DNA of 64,000 bases. Source: Isoetes taiwanensis (taxonomy: Eukaryota; Streptophyta; Lycopodiopsida; Isoetales; Isoetaceae). The notes beneath the pieces are model-generated. The model made no database searches. It saw only the letters and a list, made by a program, of their open reading frames with translations, and was not told the origin of the DNA. Position numbers and translations under genes: made by a program. The DNA lies in contig JAJEKV010000009.1 in NCBI GenBank assembly GCA_021234155.1, positions 13,336,546 to 13,400,545 on the forward strand, given 5' to 3'. Positions 45,564-57,551 of this stretch are shown here, piece after piece. The stretch's first letter is position 1. Each line of letters begins with the position of its first letter.

Positions 45564-47195
45564 TGTGACGTTCCAACATAATATACGCCCGAATATCGAT
45601 ATTATATTACTACACGTCACCGTACATGTCACGGATGACATGTACTTGCGAGGCGATATAGGGTTGCACCTAGGGGCAAGGGGTTGCACCTAGGGGGGGC
45701 AACATTGAATGTTGTGCATGTTAAATAAACATACACAATTAATAACCCCATGGACCCCATTGCCAAATGGCTAAATCCCATTTGGCCAATATCTAACCTA
45801 ACCTTAAGGGTTTCTATAAAAGGGCTTTCCCCTTAAACCCTAAACCTTTCTTCTCTTTGCATTTTAGGGTTTTTCCTAGAGCTCCTTTCCTCTCTCGAGT
45901 TCAGGGTCCTCTTGAGCCATTTCGGCCAAGTATGGACTTCAATCCGCATTGCTGAGCTCCGGAAAGCCGGATTTGCACAACAGATTATCGATTAGCGACC
46001 ATCTTCAACAAGATCGTGGAGCATGGATGCCTTTCGAGGGTCGAGGAGGCGGGTCAAGGAGCGCGTGTATCTAGTTGTTACATTGTGCAAAGCCGCCTTT
46101 GGGCAAGGCAATAGGCTGGTTTAGTATGTTAGATCAGCTCTAGAGGCCTTATAGATCCCGAGATCATAAGCCCTAACTAAGGAACCTAACTCTGTTGTTT
46201 AGGTAGATAGATTAGATGATATTCTCTATTTCAGTTCTGTGATGTTGTATGTATTTCACTCTGTGATCTCCATGTATTGGGAAGGGGGGTAGAGACCTAA
46301 AGCTGTGTAGCAGATGATCCTAGGTAGCACCACTAGTTCCCAATTATATGCGGCCCGTGCACAGGAGCCCGCCTGGTTGTGGGTGAAGGGGCTAGGCCGG
46401 TTGATAAGGAGGAACTTGTCTCATCGCTCTGACCCCTCCCTCCTCGTAGTAAGGCCTATCGGGGGTCTCTGCGCAGCTAGGCTTAATGGCTTGTCACCGC
46501 ATGTGGGCAAGGCATGAGCTCGACACTCGTGGGGTGGTGGATATGACCTTCCGGTGAGTTCAAGTCGAATCGAGGCGGTGGCCCTCTAGCCGCCTTGTGA
46601 TGAGCATGGATGCCTGCGGAGGAGAGGCAACTCTCTTCTGCCTCATGGGGGGGGAGATGCAACCCAAAGGTAGTAGCCCCTCCGCTATTCACCCGGCAGC
46701 TACGGTCAAGTCCCAACACTTTTCAGCCTACTCGCAAAGTGTGCACCTGAGGGGGCGGATGGAGTGGACTACCCTAAGCCATGTTCTATGCCAGCCAAAT
46801 CCATTGCCATGAATTACCTCGCAATGAACTCACGGAGACCCTAGCCGTCGGGTCATCCCCCGAGTCCGAGCCACGGGTAGGATCTCCCCTCTTGTTATTT
46901 ATGTTATGTGATGATGTTATTTCTATGGTATTGTTATCTCTGTGATGTATTGTATTCACCTCTCGAGGTACTTGTATTTGTTTACTGTTAGTTGTGCTCA
47001 CGTTTGTTTATTCACGCTTCCGCAGATAGGTCGACCCGATGGAAGACGGGTGAATGATACATCCATTCTTCCCTTGCTGGCTCATCCCGATGGGAGTGGA
47101 GTCAGGTGGATGGCCCCTGTCAGTGTAGCTGCCAGGGGGAATGCTCCTCCTTCGAATACGATGTGGGCATCGTATAAGGAGTAGGGGACGTCACA
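45564..47195 (+). repeat. 3' LTR of the LARD-like element (1632 bp)
   Basis: It is intact and starts and ends with the perfect 8-bp inverted repeat TGTGACGT/ACGTCACA. It carries many small indels relative to the 5' LTR, so the insertion is not very recent. It is followed by GGGGT. Confidence 0.93.
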
Positions 47196-50100
47196 GGGGT
47201 GATTCCCTGTTAATGACTAGCACATGTCGCAGGTTTATTGGTATAGGTCACGTTTGCTCCATGAGGTGTGGTTCCTTCAGTTAGGGCACCTGACTTGTGA
47301 ATACCTTGTGGACATGTATTCTAGAGTCGAAGAAGAAAGGCTGAATTTCTTGGGAACCAATGGCTATCAGAGGCCTGTGGTTGATCATTCAAATCTTGAC
47401 GAGGATGATGATTTTGTTAAGAACTAGGGTGATCAATATCTCCGACGGTCGAGCGCTCCCTTCATCTTTCATTGGTTCTAGGCAATGGTGCTCTATCCAG
47501 ATTGCGGATGCGCTTGCTCTTGCAAGAGTGAAGGGACCTCCTAGCCTGTTCATTACAATGACTATGAATCCGGATTGGCCAGAGATCAAGGCAATGTTGC
47601 GCGTTGGAAAAATTGCTGGAGATGTTCCAATTATTGTTGTCAGGTCATTCCATGTTCGTTTCCAATCTTTGAAGGATTTCCTGAGTTCTTATGTTGGTCT
47701 GCTTGCGTACATGATCCATAGAATTCCAGAAACGTGGGCTGCCTCATGGCCACATTGTACTTAAAACAGAACATGAGATTTCATTTGAGGTGATTAACTT
47801 GCTAATATCTGCTGAAATTCCAGAAAATGATGAGGTGTTGGCTCAAAAGGTACGAAGGTATATGGTGCACAATCACTCTGAACAATGCTGTAAGGATGGG
47901 GCGTGTTGTTGGGATTATCCTCGAGATTTAACTACAAGAACACATTTGGACTCGAAGGGTTATGTGCAATATCGAAGAAGGAAAGTTGAAGATAGATATG
48001 TTGTGTCATACTCACCTTTCCTGTTAAAGCAGTTTGATTGTCATATCAATGTTGACATTGCTTCGACTGTTCATAACTTCATGTATCTATTCAGCTACAT
48101 TTATAAAGGATTTGACAAGGTGGAGTATCGAATTGATCGTCAGCGAGAATGTGATGATGAGATACGTGATTACCAAAGTGCAAGGTATCTATCCTCAACT
48201 GAGGGGGCATGGCGAATACTAAAGTTTCATGTGACAGAAAAGTATCCTGCTGTTAAGTGTCTTCCACTTCATCGTCAACAAAGAACGAGTAGGTCATATA
48301 GGAGGCCCAACAACGCTTCATTGCTTGATCGTTACTTCTTGAGGCCTCCTGCTATTGAATTTTTGCAGCTAATCTATCTTCAGTACTATGAACAGTACAC
48401 ATTTGTGCCCTGTAGAGATGGAATGTATACTGAGGGTGACCACCTTGAACTACCCAGGCTACAGCTTCCTAGGAACGTAGTTCGCAAGAGAAGTAGGGGA
48501 AGCCTTATTTGCAGAATAAGGTTGGTCATGCCACGTGAGGGGGAGCTATTGTATTTGCGACAGTTGCTGCTGCATACTCCAGCCAGATGTTGGGAAGACT
48601 TAAAGAATTATAATGGGACTACCTATGATACCTATCAGGAAGTCATAACTGTTATGGGTTTGTTGCATGATAGATCAGAGCCGGTTGTGACAATGCAGGA
48701 GGCAGTGTCGGCATTGCAAACGCCGTCACAGCTCCGTTTCCTTTATGCGCTTCTGATCCTTGATGGTGCTCCGGCAAGTGAGCTGTGGACGAATTTCCAT
48801 GATGAGCTGATAAGGGACTTCCATGATGTTTCAGAGGCAGGCACTTTGCTTGCAGAGCAGCAGGCTCTTTTGTGCATTGAAAATGTGCTTGTGCAGCATG
48901 GCTCTAGTGTTACTGGCTTTGGGCTGCCTAAAATCTACATTCGGTCACAGCTAGTGCTGCAAGAGCTGTCGAAGTTTCCTCACCATAGATCTTACATAGA
49001 AGAGTCGAGAAAGATGCGTGATAAGATGAACATGAATCAAGGACGAGTATATGATTATGTTGAGAACATGATGCATGAGGCAGGGATAAAAAGACCTGTG
49101 TTTATTGATGGAAAAGCTGGTACAGGTAAGACTTTCCTACTCAATGCTATATGTTTGTTAATCAGAGGCTCCCGGTTGATTGTTTTGCCCCGTGCAACAA
49201 CTGCATTGGCTGGGCTGTTATATCCAAGAGAGAAAACCGCGCACTCATTGTTTCAAATTCCTATAACTAAAAATAGTGTTGCTGTGCACTCGACTATTGA
49301 GGCCACGTCTGAGAAAGCGAGCTTGCTGATTGAATGCCATTTAATCATTTGGGATGAATTTGCAATGACAAATAGAGCTGCGATTGAATCGGTGAGTCTG
49401 CTTCTACAGGAATTGTGTAGAAATGATGCTCCATTTGGAGGAAAACGTTTTGTGGCTGCAGGCGACTTTAGGCAAATAGCACCCATAGTACCAGGTGCAG
49501 GGAGAAGTGCAACAATAGCTGCTTCTATTAAATCATCTGAGATTTGGAGAGCATTCATTGTTCACACGTTAGATGAATCAGTTAGAAATGCTGCGGACCC
49601 AGAGTTAGTAACATTAGTATCGTCCATAGGTGAGAATTGGCAGCCAAATGTTGTGACATTTGATTTGTTCTGCACACAACAACATCTGTGGAAGCGGCAC
49701 GAGAATTCTTATACCCAGTAGATATTATTTAAAGACCAACCTTGTGTGAAAGGAGAGCATTTTTATCTCCATTACATGTGCATGTGGATGAGTTCAACAG
49801 ATCTATTCTTGATCGTATGCCAGGTTTGGAAAAGAGATATTACTTCAAGATTCCATAACTGAAAATGACCAGGTGATTCACACAAGCGCTCTTGCTGAAA
49901 ATGAGTTTATTCGTAGCTATAATCACCCGACTTTGCCAAAGCACACGCTTTGTCTTAAAGTAGGAGCTGTGTGTCAAATTATGGGATTGTTGGATGCGAG
50001 TAAGGGGCTTGTGAAGAACGCTAGAGTTGTCATACATGAAATGCACAACAAATTTGTGACTGTCCGGCTTCTTGGACAAAACAACACGAGCTCAGATTTC

Positions 50101-50364
50101 TTCCACCAGCTAGCACGCAGCCCTTTTATGATACATAGGCGCCAGCTGCCGCTTAAGCTAGCATACTCAACGACATTCCACAGTTGTCTTGGCCTAACAT
50201 TAGATAAGATAGTCTTGGATTTGCGAACAAATGTGTTTGCCCATGGGCAATTGTACACGGCATTGACAAGAATACGAACTAGAGAAGATGCACTAATCTT
50301 ACAGAATGAGGCATTGTCGTCTGTAACGAGTAGGAATGTTGTCTTTGGAGAACTCCTTGAATAG
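47196..50364 (+). pseudogene. Helitron Rep/helicase, main part (Rep and PIF1-like helicase)
   Basis: The protein continues after the LTR element. YRSRLLHEVWFLQLGHLTCE lies at 47239-47298, followed by LPSSFIGSRQ and LFITMTMNPDWPEI, up to about 47590. The HUH motif is in RGLPHGHIVL (47733-47762), just after a one-base frame change near 47715. The catalytic tyrosine region is YLFSYIYKGFDK (about 48087). The helicase has Walker A GKAGTGKTF (about 49110), Walker B IIWDEFAM (about 49350) and GGKRFVAAGDFRQIAPI. A further frame change follows 49721. The C-terminal part at 49873-50364 has FHSCLGLTLDKIVLDL and FAHGQLYTALTRIRTRED. All catalytic motifs are still readable, but several frame breaks and the LTR insertion make this copy inactive. 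Confidence 0.92.
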
Positions 50365-50648
50365 TTGGTAAACTTTTTTGCCCATTCTTTGTGATGGAGT
50401 TATGATAATCTTAATTGTGTTTTGAAAAAGTGTGTTGCTTGCGTTCACAACAGCTAGGTAATTCTGGTGGCTGACCTGTTCGTGTGTGCATCATGATGAG
50501 GTATCCCTTGATTTGATCTCTTCTAATGTATATGTAAAGATGTTTATTTTGAAGAAATGTTGCAGTACAAATGACGCTGAGAACATAGGAAGTGGGAGAA
50601 CAATTTGTCCATTGGTTCAACTAAGTCCAAGCAAATTGGACAATTAAA

Positions 50649-52573
50649 GTAAAGGTAATGTGGAAAGGACCTCTACGAGAGTTTGAAAACAGACGAAGAC
50701 CAGGCAAGGGGAAATTATTTAATGTGGAGCTAAGAGACAAGGATGTATGCAAACTTCAATTGATTGAATTCTTATTTCCTGTGGTTTGTGTATACTTACA
50801 CAGTCATCTTAATGTATACAGGGAACAAAAATTCAAGTAACAATGTTTGACGAGGCAGCTGATAAGTTCTACAACAGACTTGAGTTGATGAAGGTAAGTT
50901 ATAGATTCATGCATAAACTGGGGATTACGTCATGAATAAAGGTAGTCGTTGAACCTCTGGTGTACTACATCTCTAAAGGAGTTGTTCGGCCTGCGAACAA
51001 ATGATATACAACTGTAAACCATGACTATCAGATAACGCTTGATGTACGATCAATAGTTGAGGTTGCCGCTGACGGTGATGGGAGTGCGGGGGGTGGCACT
51101 CAATGGAGCAGAAGTTCACAAAAATAGACGAATTGCATAAGTATCTTGATGGGAAAGTGGTGCTTGGTACATAAACTATTTTTGCATTTGTTTGTCATGG
51201 TATTGAGATGGAATAGATCGCATAATTTCTCCTGCTTGCAGATGTGATTGGAATTGTCTCTTCAATATCTGCGTCAGATAACTGTTCGTAGGAAATATGA
51301 TAAGCAAGATGTTCCAAAACGTATCATCAGCCTCATTGATGAAAGGTATTTTATGAATAAAAGACAAGATGTGGATACTTTCTAACAAAGAAAACATGTT
51401 CCAGTGGAAAAAGTGTAAACATGAGCCTTATGGGGAGACCTTGCTGTGAATGAAGGAGAGAGGCTGTCGCAGATGTTGTGTGACATCCCAATAGTAATAC
51501 TGACTCGTGTTCGAGCTAGCAAATTTCGAGGTTATAATAGCATTCATTGAATTAAATTGTTGATTGAGACTGATGATTACATAGTGTCCTGCACAGGTGT
51601 CTCTTGTCTCTTTGTCAACAACAAATAAAACAACGATGGAAATAAACCCAAATACTATTAGTGCTACTGCGCTACGCACACGATAAGGGTTACGTGATTT
51701 CCCTTTAAATGTTGCAGCATACTAATTCAATCAGACTAAAGGTATGAGCAAGAGGGACAGAGGTGTACGACGACGCCGGCAGCTACACTGCATAATCGTG
51801 CATTTGTATCAGAGATACTGCAACCTTCTGTTAGAGATGGGTAGGTAGGTTATTAGCATGAGGTATATTGATTTGTTGCTTATTGCAGTCCTTTATTCTA
51901 ACCTGCTTCTTGTGAAGATTGAGTACTTCAATGTTCGCGCGTGCATAACGTTTATTGACCCAAACCAGCCAATGTGGTATGAGGCATGTGCAACATGCAA
52001 TAAGAAGGTAATTAAGCGAGAATCAGCATTATGGTGCGAGAAATGTGAGGCAGCTACTTAACCATTAAAGAGGTGAGAGAGATCTCATATATCAATTGGT
52101 TTAAGTGGATGTGTGATGTCATCGTTATGATCAGGTATATATTCCATGCAACGTTGGGAGATGCAACAGGAGAAACTATAGTTACTATCTTCAATAATGA
52201 AGGAGAGCAAATCTTAGGGTAGACTGTAGATGAGATGTCAAAAATCAGGGATAATGTAAGATAAGGTTGCAGTGGCATTCTGCTGATCATTTTGTGATAG
52301 AAATTAACAGATTGTCAATTGCAGGAGAATAATCAACAAGCATATTATTCTCTCTTTATGGAGCACCTTTGGATTACCAAAATATTCCGTCTGAGCGTAG
52401 TTCAGACAGAATACAATGGATTCAAGAGTCACAAAGTTGTAGTTCGGGAAATCACGCCTATAGATTGGGAAGCTGAATCTGAGGTTGTCATAGACGGAAT
52501 AAAGAGGTCTAAAATGAGATTGGGAGGAAAGTTTAATCAGTTAGACTTGGAGTCTCCAGTGGACAACGCATAG
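50649..52573 (+). pseudogene. Helitron-borne RPA1-like (replication protein A large subunit) gene
   Basis: RPA1 binds single-stranded DNA through OB folds; plant Helitrons are known to carry such genes. Exon 1 ends at 50744 (KGKLFNVELRDKD, donor GTATGC). Exon 2 is 50822-50893 (TKIQVTMFDEAADKFYNRLE). Exon 3 starts near 50942 with YYISKGVVRPANK, has a TGA, then NHDYQITLDVRSIVEVAADG. Later pieces are IDELHKYLDGKVVL, RKYDKQDVPKRIISLIDE and LWGDLAVNEGERLSQML. The C-terminal zinc domain has CATCNKK...WCEKCE (about 51989-52050). ATLGDATGE-like and NNEGEQIL pieces follow, then the last segment, 52324-52573. One stop and small frame changes show decay. Confidence 0.85.
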
Positions 52574-53370
52574 TTATGGATTGCATAAAGCAGCTGCAGC
52601 TCTGTTGTGGTCGACCTAAGTAAGTAGTTAATTAGAAGTTGATACTATGCCATCTATTAGAAACTTCGACTTTTTGTTGTGAAGTTGTCTTCGTGTTTGA
52701 GATTCTGTTCTCAAACTCTATCTTTTTCTTTATGAAGCTGATTCCGTTTTGAAATACATATAAATAGAATCAGTCATCAGAAACATGTTACATTTGTCCA
52801 TTGAAGTTTTAAGCTATTGACATACTACAATTTCTAAGAATGCATGAAGTAATCTTCCAGCTTTTACTTAAGATCTACCTAAGCTAATAATATATGTCTA
52901 TGTTATCAGTCTGACGCAAAATGTTAATAGCTCTTTCAAAATATATGTGATAGTTCAGACAAGGAAGATGAAGTTGTTCGACACCATTATATTGTTGCAT
53001 ATATTGTTTTCCATATTGGAAAGGCATTATAGTTGCTGAGCAATTGGAGGGTTTACAATTACAATGTAGTTTTATTGACATCAATTTCGCATGAAACTAG
53101 ATGTGGGCTTGCTTGAAAATGATTTTAAAAATGTGTCCTGAATGGTATTTAAACATAAGCATCTTGCTTTGGAACTAATAAGAAGCCCTCGAAGCCTTAT
53201 AAAGATCTTCCTTGCTTTAAAGTTAGCTATCACATCTACTATCTTGCATACATAGTTGCTCAAAAATAGTGTCAACTCAAGACAACTTTCTAGACGTCCT
53301 TGAACAACCACTATATCATATGCCTTCATCCCTAGATATCTGCATTTGCAAGAATCTCTATATCGCACCA
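52574..53370. other. No gene seen; presumed Helitron 3' region
   Basis: This is AT-rich sequence. The Helitron 3' end (hairpin plus CTRR) should lie here or beyond, but I could not find a convincing one. Confidence 0.35.
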
Positions 53371-53372
53371 AT

Positions 53373-54098
53373 GTTTACCAATATTTCAGTCCATAAGGCA
53401 TTGATTTGGAAGTTGAAGACTTACTACACATTCACTCCTTTTTGCTCACAATATTATTTAATGATTACATGGTCATAATACACAACATATGCACACATCA
53501 GAGCAGCTCATGCCGATCTCAGATGCTCTGAGATAGCAATTTACCAACTGCTGGCTTCGCCAATGGTGGCACGTCTTGCGTCCTACATTCTGCAAGTCAC
53601 CACCGTCAGGGAGTCCCTCACAGCACAGGGAATTTGAGCGCCCAAATAGGGCCTCTCAATGCCTACTACAAGGGGTTTTCCTCCCACACGGGGGGTTTTT
53701 TCATCCCAGTGGTAGAGACACATTGTACATGATTTCTGTGGTTTTATTTTGTGTTTGGAAACTTTCCGCCATATTGTAAAACCGTCTCATAGGCCAGTTG
53801 GTCTCCGTGCACGTTAAAATATACTTCCTTCCTTCCTTCCTTCCTTCCTAAATAACTTCAACTACAATCGTGTGTGATTACCTATTACATCATGGGAATC
53901 AATTTTATCTATGCATGACAGTAAGCCTACCCATTCCATAACATCTGTATGTTCTATTACCCCACATTACCTATACCATGTCCAAGAATGTTGCATACCA
54001 ATATTTCAGTCCATAAGACATTGATTTGGAAGTTAAAGACTTATTGTACATTCACTCCTTTTTGCGCACAATATTATTTAATGATTACATGTTGTCTA
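53373..54098 (+). repeat. Two 100-bp direct repeats about 620 bp apart
   Basis: CAATATTTCAGTCCATAAG through TTTAATGATTACATG appears at 53373-53473 and again at 53996-54098 with a few changes. A retroposon tail with a (TTCC)n end lies between. The repeats are too long for a target duplication. Confidence 0.8.
53540..53852 (+). mobile_element. Retroposon 3' fragment with (TTCC)n tail
   Basis: The block ends CATAGGCCAGTTGGTCTC, then CGTGCACGTTAAAATATAC and about five TTCC units (53828-53849). The same end, CCCATAGGCCAGTTGGTCTC, recurs at 55046-55098 with a TATTC tail, and reversed at about 58880-58925 with an ATAAG-type tail. A shared 3' end with variable microsatellite tails is typical of LINE/SINE families that prime on short repeats. 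Confidence 0.6.
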
Positions 54099-54889
54099 TG
54101 TTATCTCTTATCTTATCTTTTTTCCTCTTCTTGATATTCTTTTTGGTATTGTTCACAATACTAGAACAAGACCGATTGTCTTATCATCATCTGCATTCTC
54201 AAAATTAACACTAGAAATAGTTGCATGTTCTAAACCACAGTCTAAAACTTCCCCAAATTGAATTTATTTCAAAAATGATCTCAAACTGACTCTAAAAAAT
54301 GGAACTTCATTTTGGATTTCTTCATCTGCCATATCTAAGAATACATTTTTCTTCTTCATTTTTTCACAAAGCTCCTTCATACAGTAGACGTACCAAAATA
54401 TGACTGAGCAAAAGAATGAGGAACAAACTCCCTCTACATGTCTCCACGGTTTGAATGTTTGAAAGGATTTCCTCCAGCATTAATGAAGTGGTTGGTTATT
54501 ATTAGAATTACACATCGGTTACTAGAAAAGGCGTCAATGCAAGCAATGTTATATAATTTCTCAAACCACAAATGCATTTCTTAAACAACAAATACAAGCT
54601 ATACCTTTAAGCTATTTGGAGGGGACATGGGGGATACCAAAGTTGATCCACCCTACTGGAAGATTATCCATATGATTATGAAACTGAAGGATAGCCTTCC
54701 CCACATGCTTTGTGTCATCTTTAACAATCTCCACCTTATCTGCAGTTCTCCTCATTATTGAAGGAATTCTAGTCGTAACCAAAAACTTACAATCATTCCC
54801 AGGAAACTTGATAAACCTATTGGATCCTAGACATCATCAAGATCACCAGATATTCTTCTCCTAGGAGGTTATGGATGCACGGACTCAGT

Positions 54890-55100
54890 TGTGTCTTCTG
54901 GGATGACAATGAATTGTCCTACACAATTGTACAGCATGCCAGCAGACTTATTACCGCTAAGGTTTTTTCCTCGAAAACCCTTCGGGGCAGGGGTTTTTTT
55001 AATCCTGTCAGTAATACGTTTGCTGTTCTCTTTTTTGTTTGGGTCCCATAGGCCAGTTGGTCTCTGTGGGCGCTAAAAATCTATTCTATTCTATTCTCTC
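54890..55100 (+). mobile_element. Retroposon 3' fragment with (TATTC)n tail
   Basis: Same family as 53540-53852. The shared 3' end CCCATAGGCCAGTTGGTCTC is at 55046-55067, then GTGGGCGCTAAAAATC, then TATTC units to 55098. The upstream boundary is not defined. Confidence 0.55.
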
Positions 55101-55216
55101 AATATCTCTTGCAACATATGACATAAACTTTGCAGACCAATGCCCTGCAGGTTATCTTTATAGGGAATTCGCATAGTCGTAAAATGGAAAGGTTGATAGA
55201 TAAAATATTATAGTAT

Positions 55217-55680
55217 TCATGTATATTTTGTACAACCTTTCTGCCTGTAGCCGTATCCAAGTAACAGCTTGACTGCACCATTGGAGGATCTCTTGGGAAA
55301 ATGATTGGTAGCAACATAATGAGCCAAAGAGGATTTTTCAATTCCAGACAACCCATAAACCAATACGGCCTTTTTTGCACTAGACTCCAAGAGCTCGCAA
55401 ACAATATCAAGTTTGTCTTTCAAAGGTTTGTATCCATCTTCAGATTGCAATGTTAAGCAAGATGGTAATCCCTGAGCATATGTCTCAATAGCATCATTCA
55501 AACTATTTCTCATATTGTGTCAAACCAATCAAACTTCTACATTTCCTTCCAAATCTGCCGAGATAGTATCCACGTTGCCTGCCAAGTTATTTTTCACATT
55601 TCCTAATCCGTTGCGGCATTTGTCATCAAACTGATGATCTTCGCACCCTGTGAAGTTTCTCGAGCAGGGACGGTCGTCGG
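55217..55680 (-). pseudogene. NB-ARC (NLR-type) gene fragment
   Basis: The minus strand encodes the start of a nucleotide-binding NLR domain, part of plant intracellular immune receptors. SEDGYKPLKDKLDIVCELLE is followed by AVLVYGLSGIEKSSLAHYVA. The P-loop normally reads G(M/L)GG(I/V)GK(S/T)T; here GLSGIEKSS has E in place of the glycine before the lysine. The same frame continues upstream with two stops near 55515-55525. Nothing beyond the RNBS-A region is present. It is a broken fragment, with no LRR nearby. Confidence 0.75.
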
Positions 55681-55699
55681 CCCACCATAGCCAAACCAA

Positions 55700-56400
55700 G
55701 CTATAGCCAAAACAAGGTCACCATAGTCCAAAGGTCACTAGCTTACCTGCCTCATGACCATCAATAGCAAGCCAACCACCGACTAACATTACATAACGGG
55801 GAGAGTGGATTTCCCATTTGTACCAAGAAAACGGTACATCCAACAGTATAAATAGAATATTTTACCCATCCAATTGGGTTGATTGGGATGCAGGGACAAC
55901 AAAAGTTTAAAGGTTGGTTTGCATATGAAAACCAAACAATTGGACAAGGTTTGCATTTGAAACACAGATCTCGAGGAAATCACAGGCTAGAAGAAAAAAA
56001 AAAAGAATCATTCTGCAGTGCATATTCTAGAAAATCATTCAACTTCTAGTGCAAGAAAACACAAAAACAATATAGATTAAAACAGTTTTGTTATAGTTTC
56101 TTTGCTTTCTAGCAAAGATCGAGCTCCTAACCCAAACAATACAAAATATACAGTAAAAAAGAAAGCAGTTTTTGTGATCAAAGTACCAGATAAAAAACAG
56201 AGTCCTGATTTCTAAAAAGAATTGACTCTCTTTTGCAAGCCATAAAAAATAAGCTATTTTTTAAGTATTGGAAAACCAAAATGAAAGCACCAGCTATCAA
56301 AGCTGCAAATCCAAATGAAAATAAAACAATGATTCACATAGCTCTTCTCTGAACATTTAGTGCCGGAATAGTTGCGCACATCTAATCCCTAGAAGGAGGG
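55700..56400. other. No gene seen
   Basis: AT-rich sequence with many A-runs and no domain-bearing frame. Confidence 0.5.
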
Positions 56401-56411
56401 CCATTAATCAA

Positions 56412-56678
56412 ACATTTGGGGTCAAAAAGCTTTTGCAGCCCACCGTGGAAACATTTGGGGTCAAAAAGCTTTTGCAGCCCACCGTGGAGAAACACACCAT
56501 TGAAGTGAAAGGTCTGATAGCAACTCGGCCAGAAACTCCAAAGCAACAGAACTTTGTATTCAGCATCTCCATTGACGGGGTTGGAGGAGACACACTGGAA
56601 ACTGACAATAAACCTGTACACCAAATGGTGCAAACCTCTACGCCAAATGGTGCAAAAGCAAGAGAAAAATGGGGCTAA
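56412..56678 (+). pseudogene. Frame with a 39-bp in-frame tandem duplication
   Basis: A 39-bp unit beginning ACATTTGGGGTC is present twice (56412-56450 and 56451-56489), encoding TFGVKKLLQPTVE twice. The frame continues with KGLIATRPETPKQQNFVFSI and ends at a stop near 56677. A second frame just after reads MASSDFAENSVIATSGPAEG, which suggests a longer decayed coding region. I do not recognise the family. Confidence 0.4.
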
Positions 56679-56799
56679 GCCCATGGCATCTTCAGATTTT
56701 GCAGAAAACAGCGTGATCGCCACATCAGGACCTGCAGAAGGGGAGCTTAAAGCTCCAGCTATGGCGCAGCGTTGGAAGCCATGGCAACATTAATGGCCT

Positions 56800-57540
56800 G
56801 GACACATGTCAATGTTGTCAGACTGTTATGGCGATAACAATTTTATTGCAGATAATGATCCGTCCCAAGGATTGCCATCGGATATAGCACTCCTACCATC
56901 TACGGTCCAGATTAAATCCTGGACCTAAACGAGGAGGCCGAGGACGTTGAGGAAGGACATCAATTGGGGTGATATATTTGAGACATGGTCTAGGGTATGG
57001 TCGCCTCCTATCGTGACTGTCCCTCGGAGCATCATCAACCCCCCTGTCTCGACGCGACATCGCCCTGTTGCATGCCATGTTGGCCCTCTACCGTGTGTTG
57101 GACTCTCGTCTTCACCACGTGTGTGGCCCGTGGACGTTATGTGCACGTCCTGAATCCGTTATGGCCTGGACGCCATGCGTCAGCCATGTGTCCTAGTGTC
57201 GTGCATATGGTATCGGTAACCGGGACAAAGCTACGTGATGCGTCAGCACAGTTGCCAGTTGTCGTGCAGCTGTTGACCATCGGCGTGCAATAGAGCTCCG
57301 CTAAGCGTGAAGCACTGCTTCCCGGTATCGTGTAATTGTTGTCTACAATTGTGGAACAATTCTGCGCACTCGTGGCTATGTTAAGAGTCATATCGATTCG
57401 AAATTAAAATTCAATGCCCCTTGCTCGAATTTGCGCCCATTCCATAGCACTCGATTACCGAAACCCAATTTGAAAATCAAGCTCCCGCTATGGCTGCTAT
57501 CAGAATAAAAGCCAATTCCATCTTCCAAATTTCAAGCTTA
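56800..57540. other. No gene seen
   Basis: GC-richer stretch than its surroundings, with short frames only. It lies directly upstream of the psq-type fragment and could contain its promoter or first exon. Confidence 0.4.
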
Positions 57541-57551
57541 TCGATATCAGG

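Larger units (their letters stand above)
34609..47195 (+). mobile_element. Large non-autonomous LTR retrotransposon (LARD-like), 12.6 kb
   Basis: The LTRs begin TGTGACGTTCC and end GACRTCACA. The target duplication GGGGT is at 34604-34608 and 47196-47200. An initiator tRNA-Met primer site follows the 5' LTR, and a purine tract AAGGTGGGGAGAA precedes the 3' LTR. The 7.1 kb interior has no gag, protease or RT. A short integrase tail with chromodomain remnant at 44365-44760 is the only coding trace. This matches a large retrotransposon derivative of chromovirus origin. It is inserted in the Rep frame of a Helitron, same orientation. Confidence 0.92.

Noticed and set aside
52640-53560. Hairpins near 52706 (GTTTGAGA/TCTCAAAC) and 53501 (CAGAGCA/TGCTCTG) as the Helitron 3' end
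   Set aside because: Neither is followed at the expected distance by CTRR and T, so the Helitron 3' end stays undefined.
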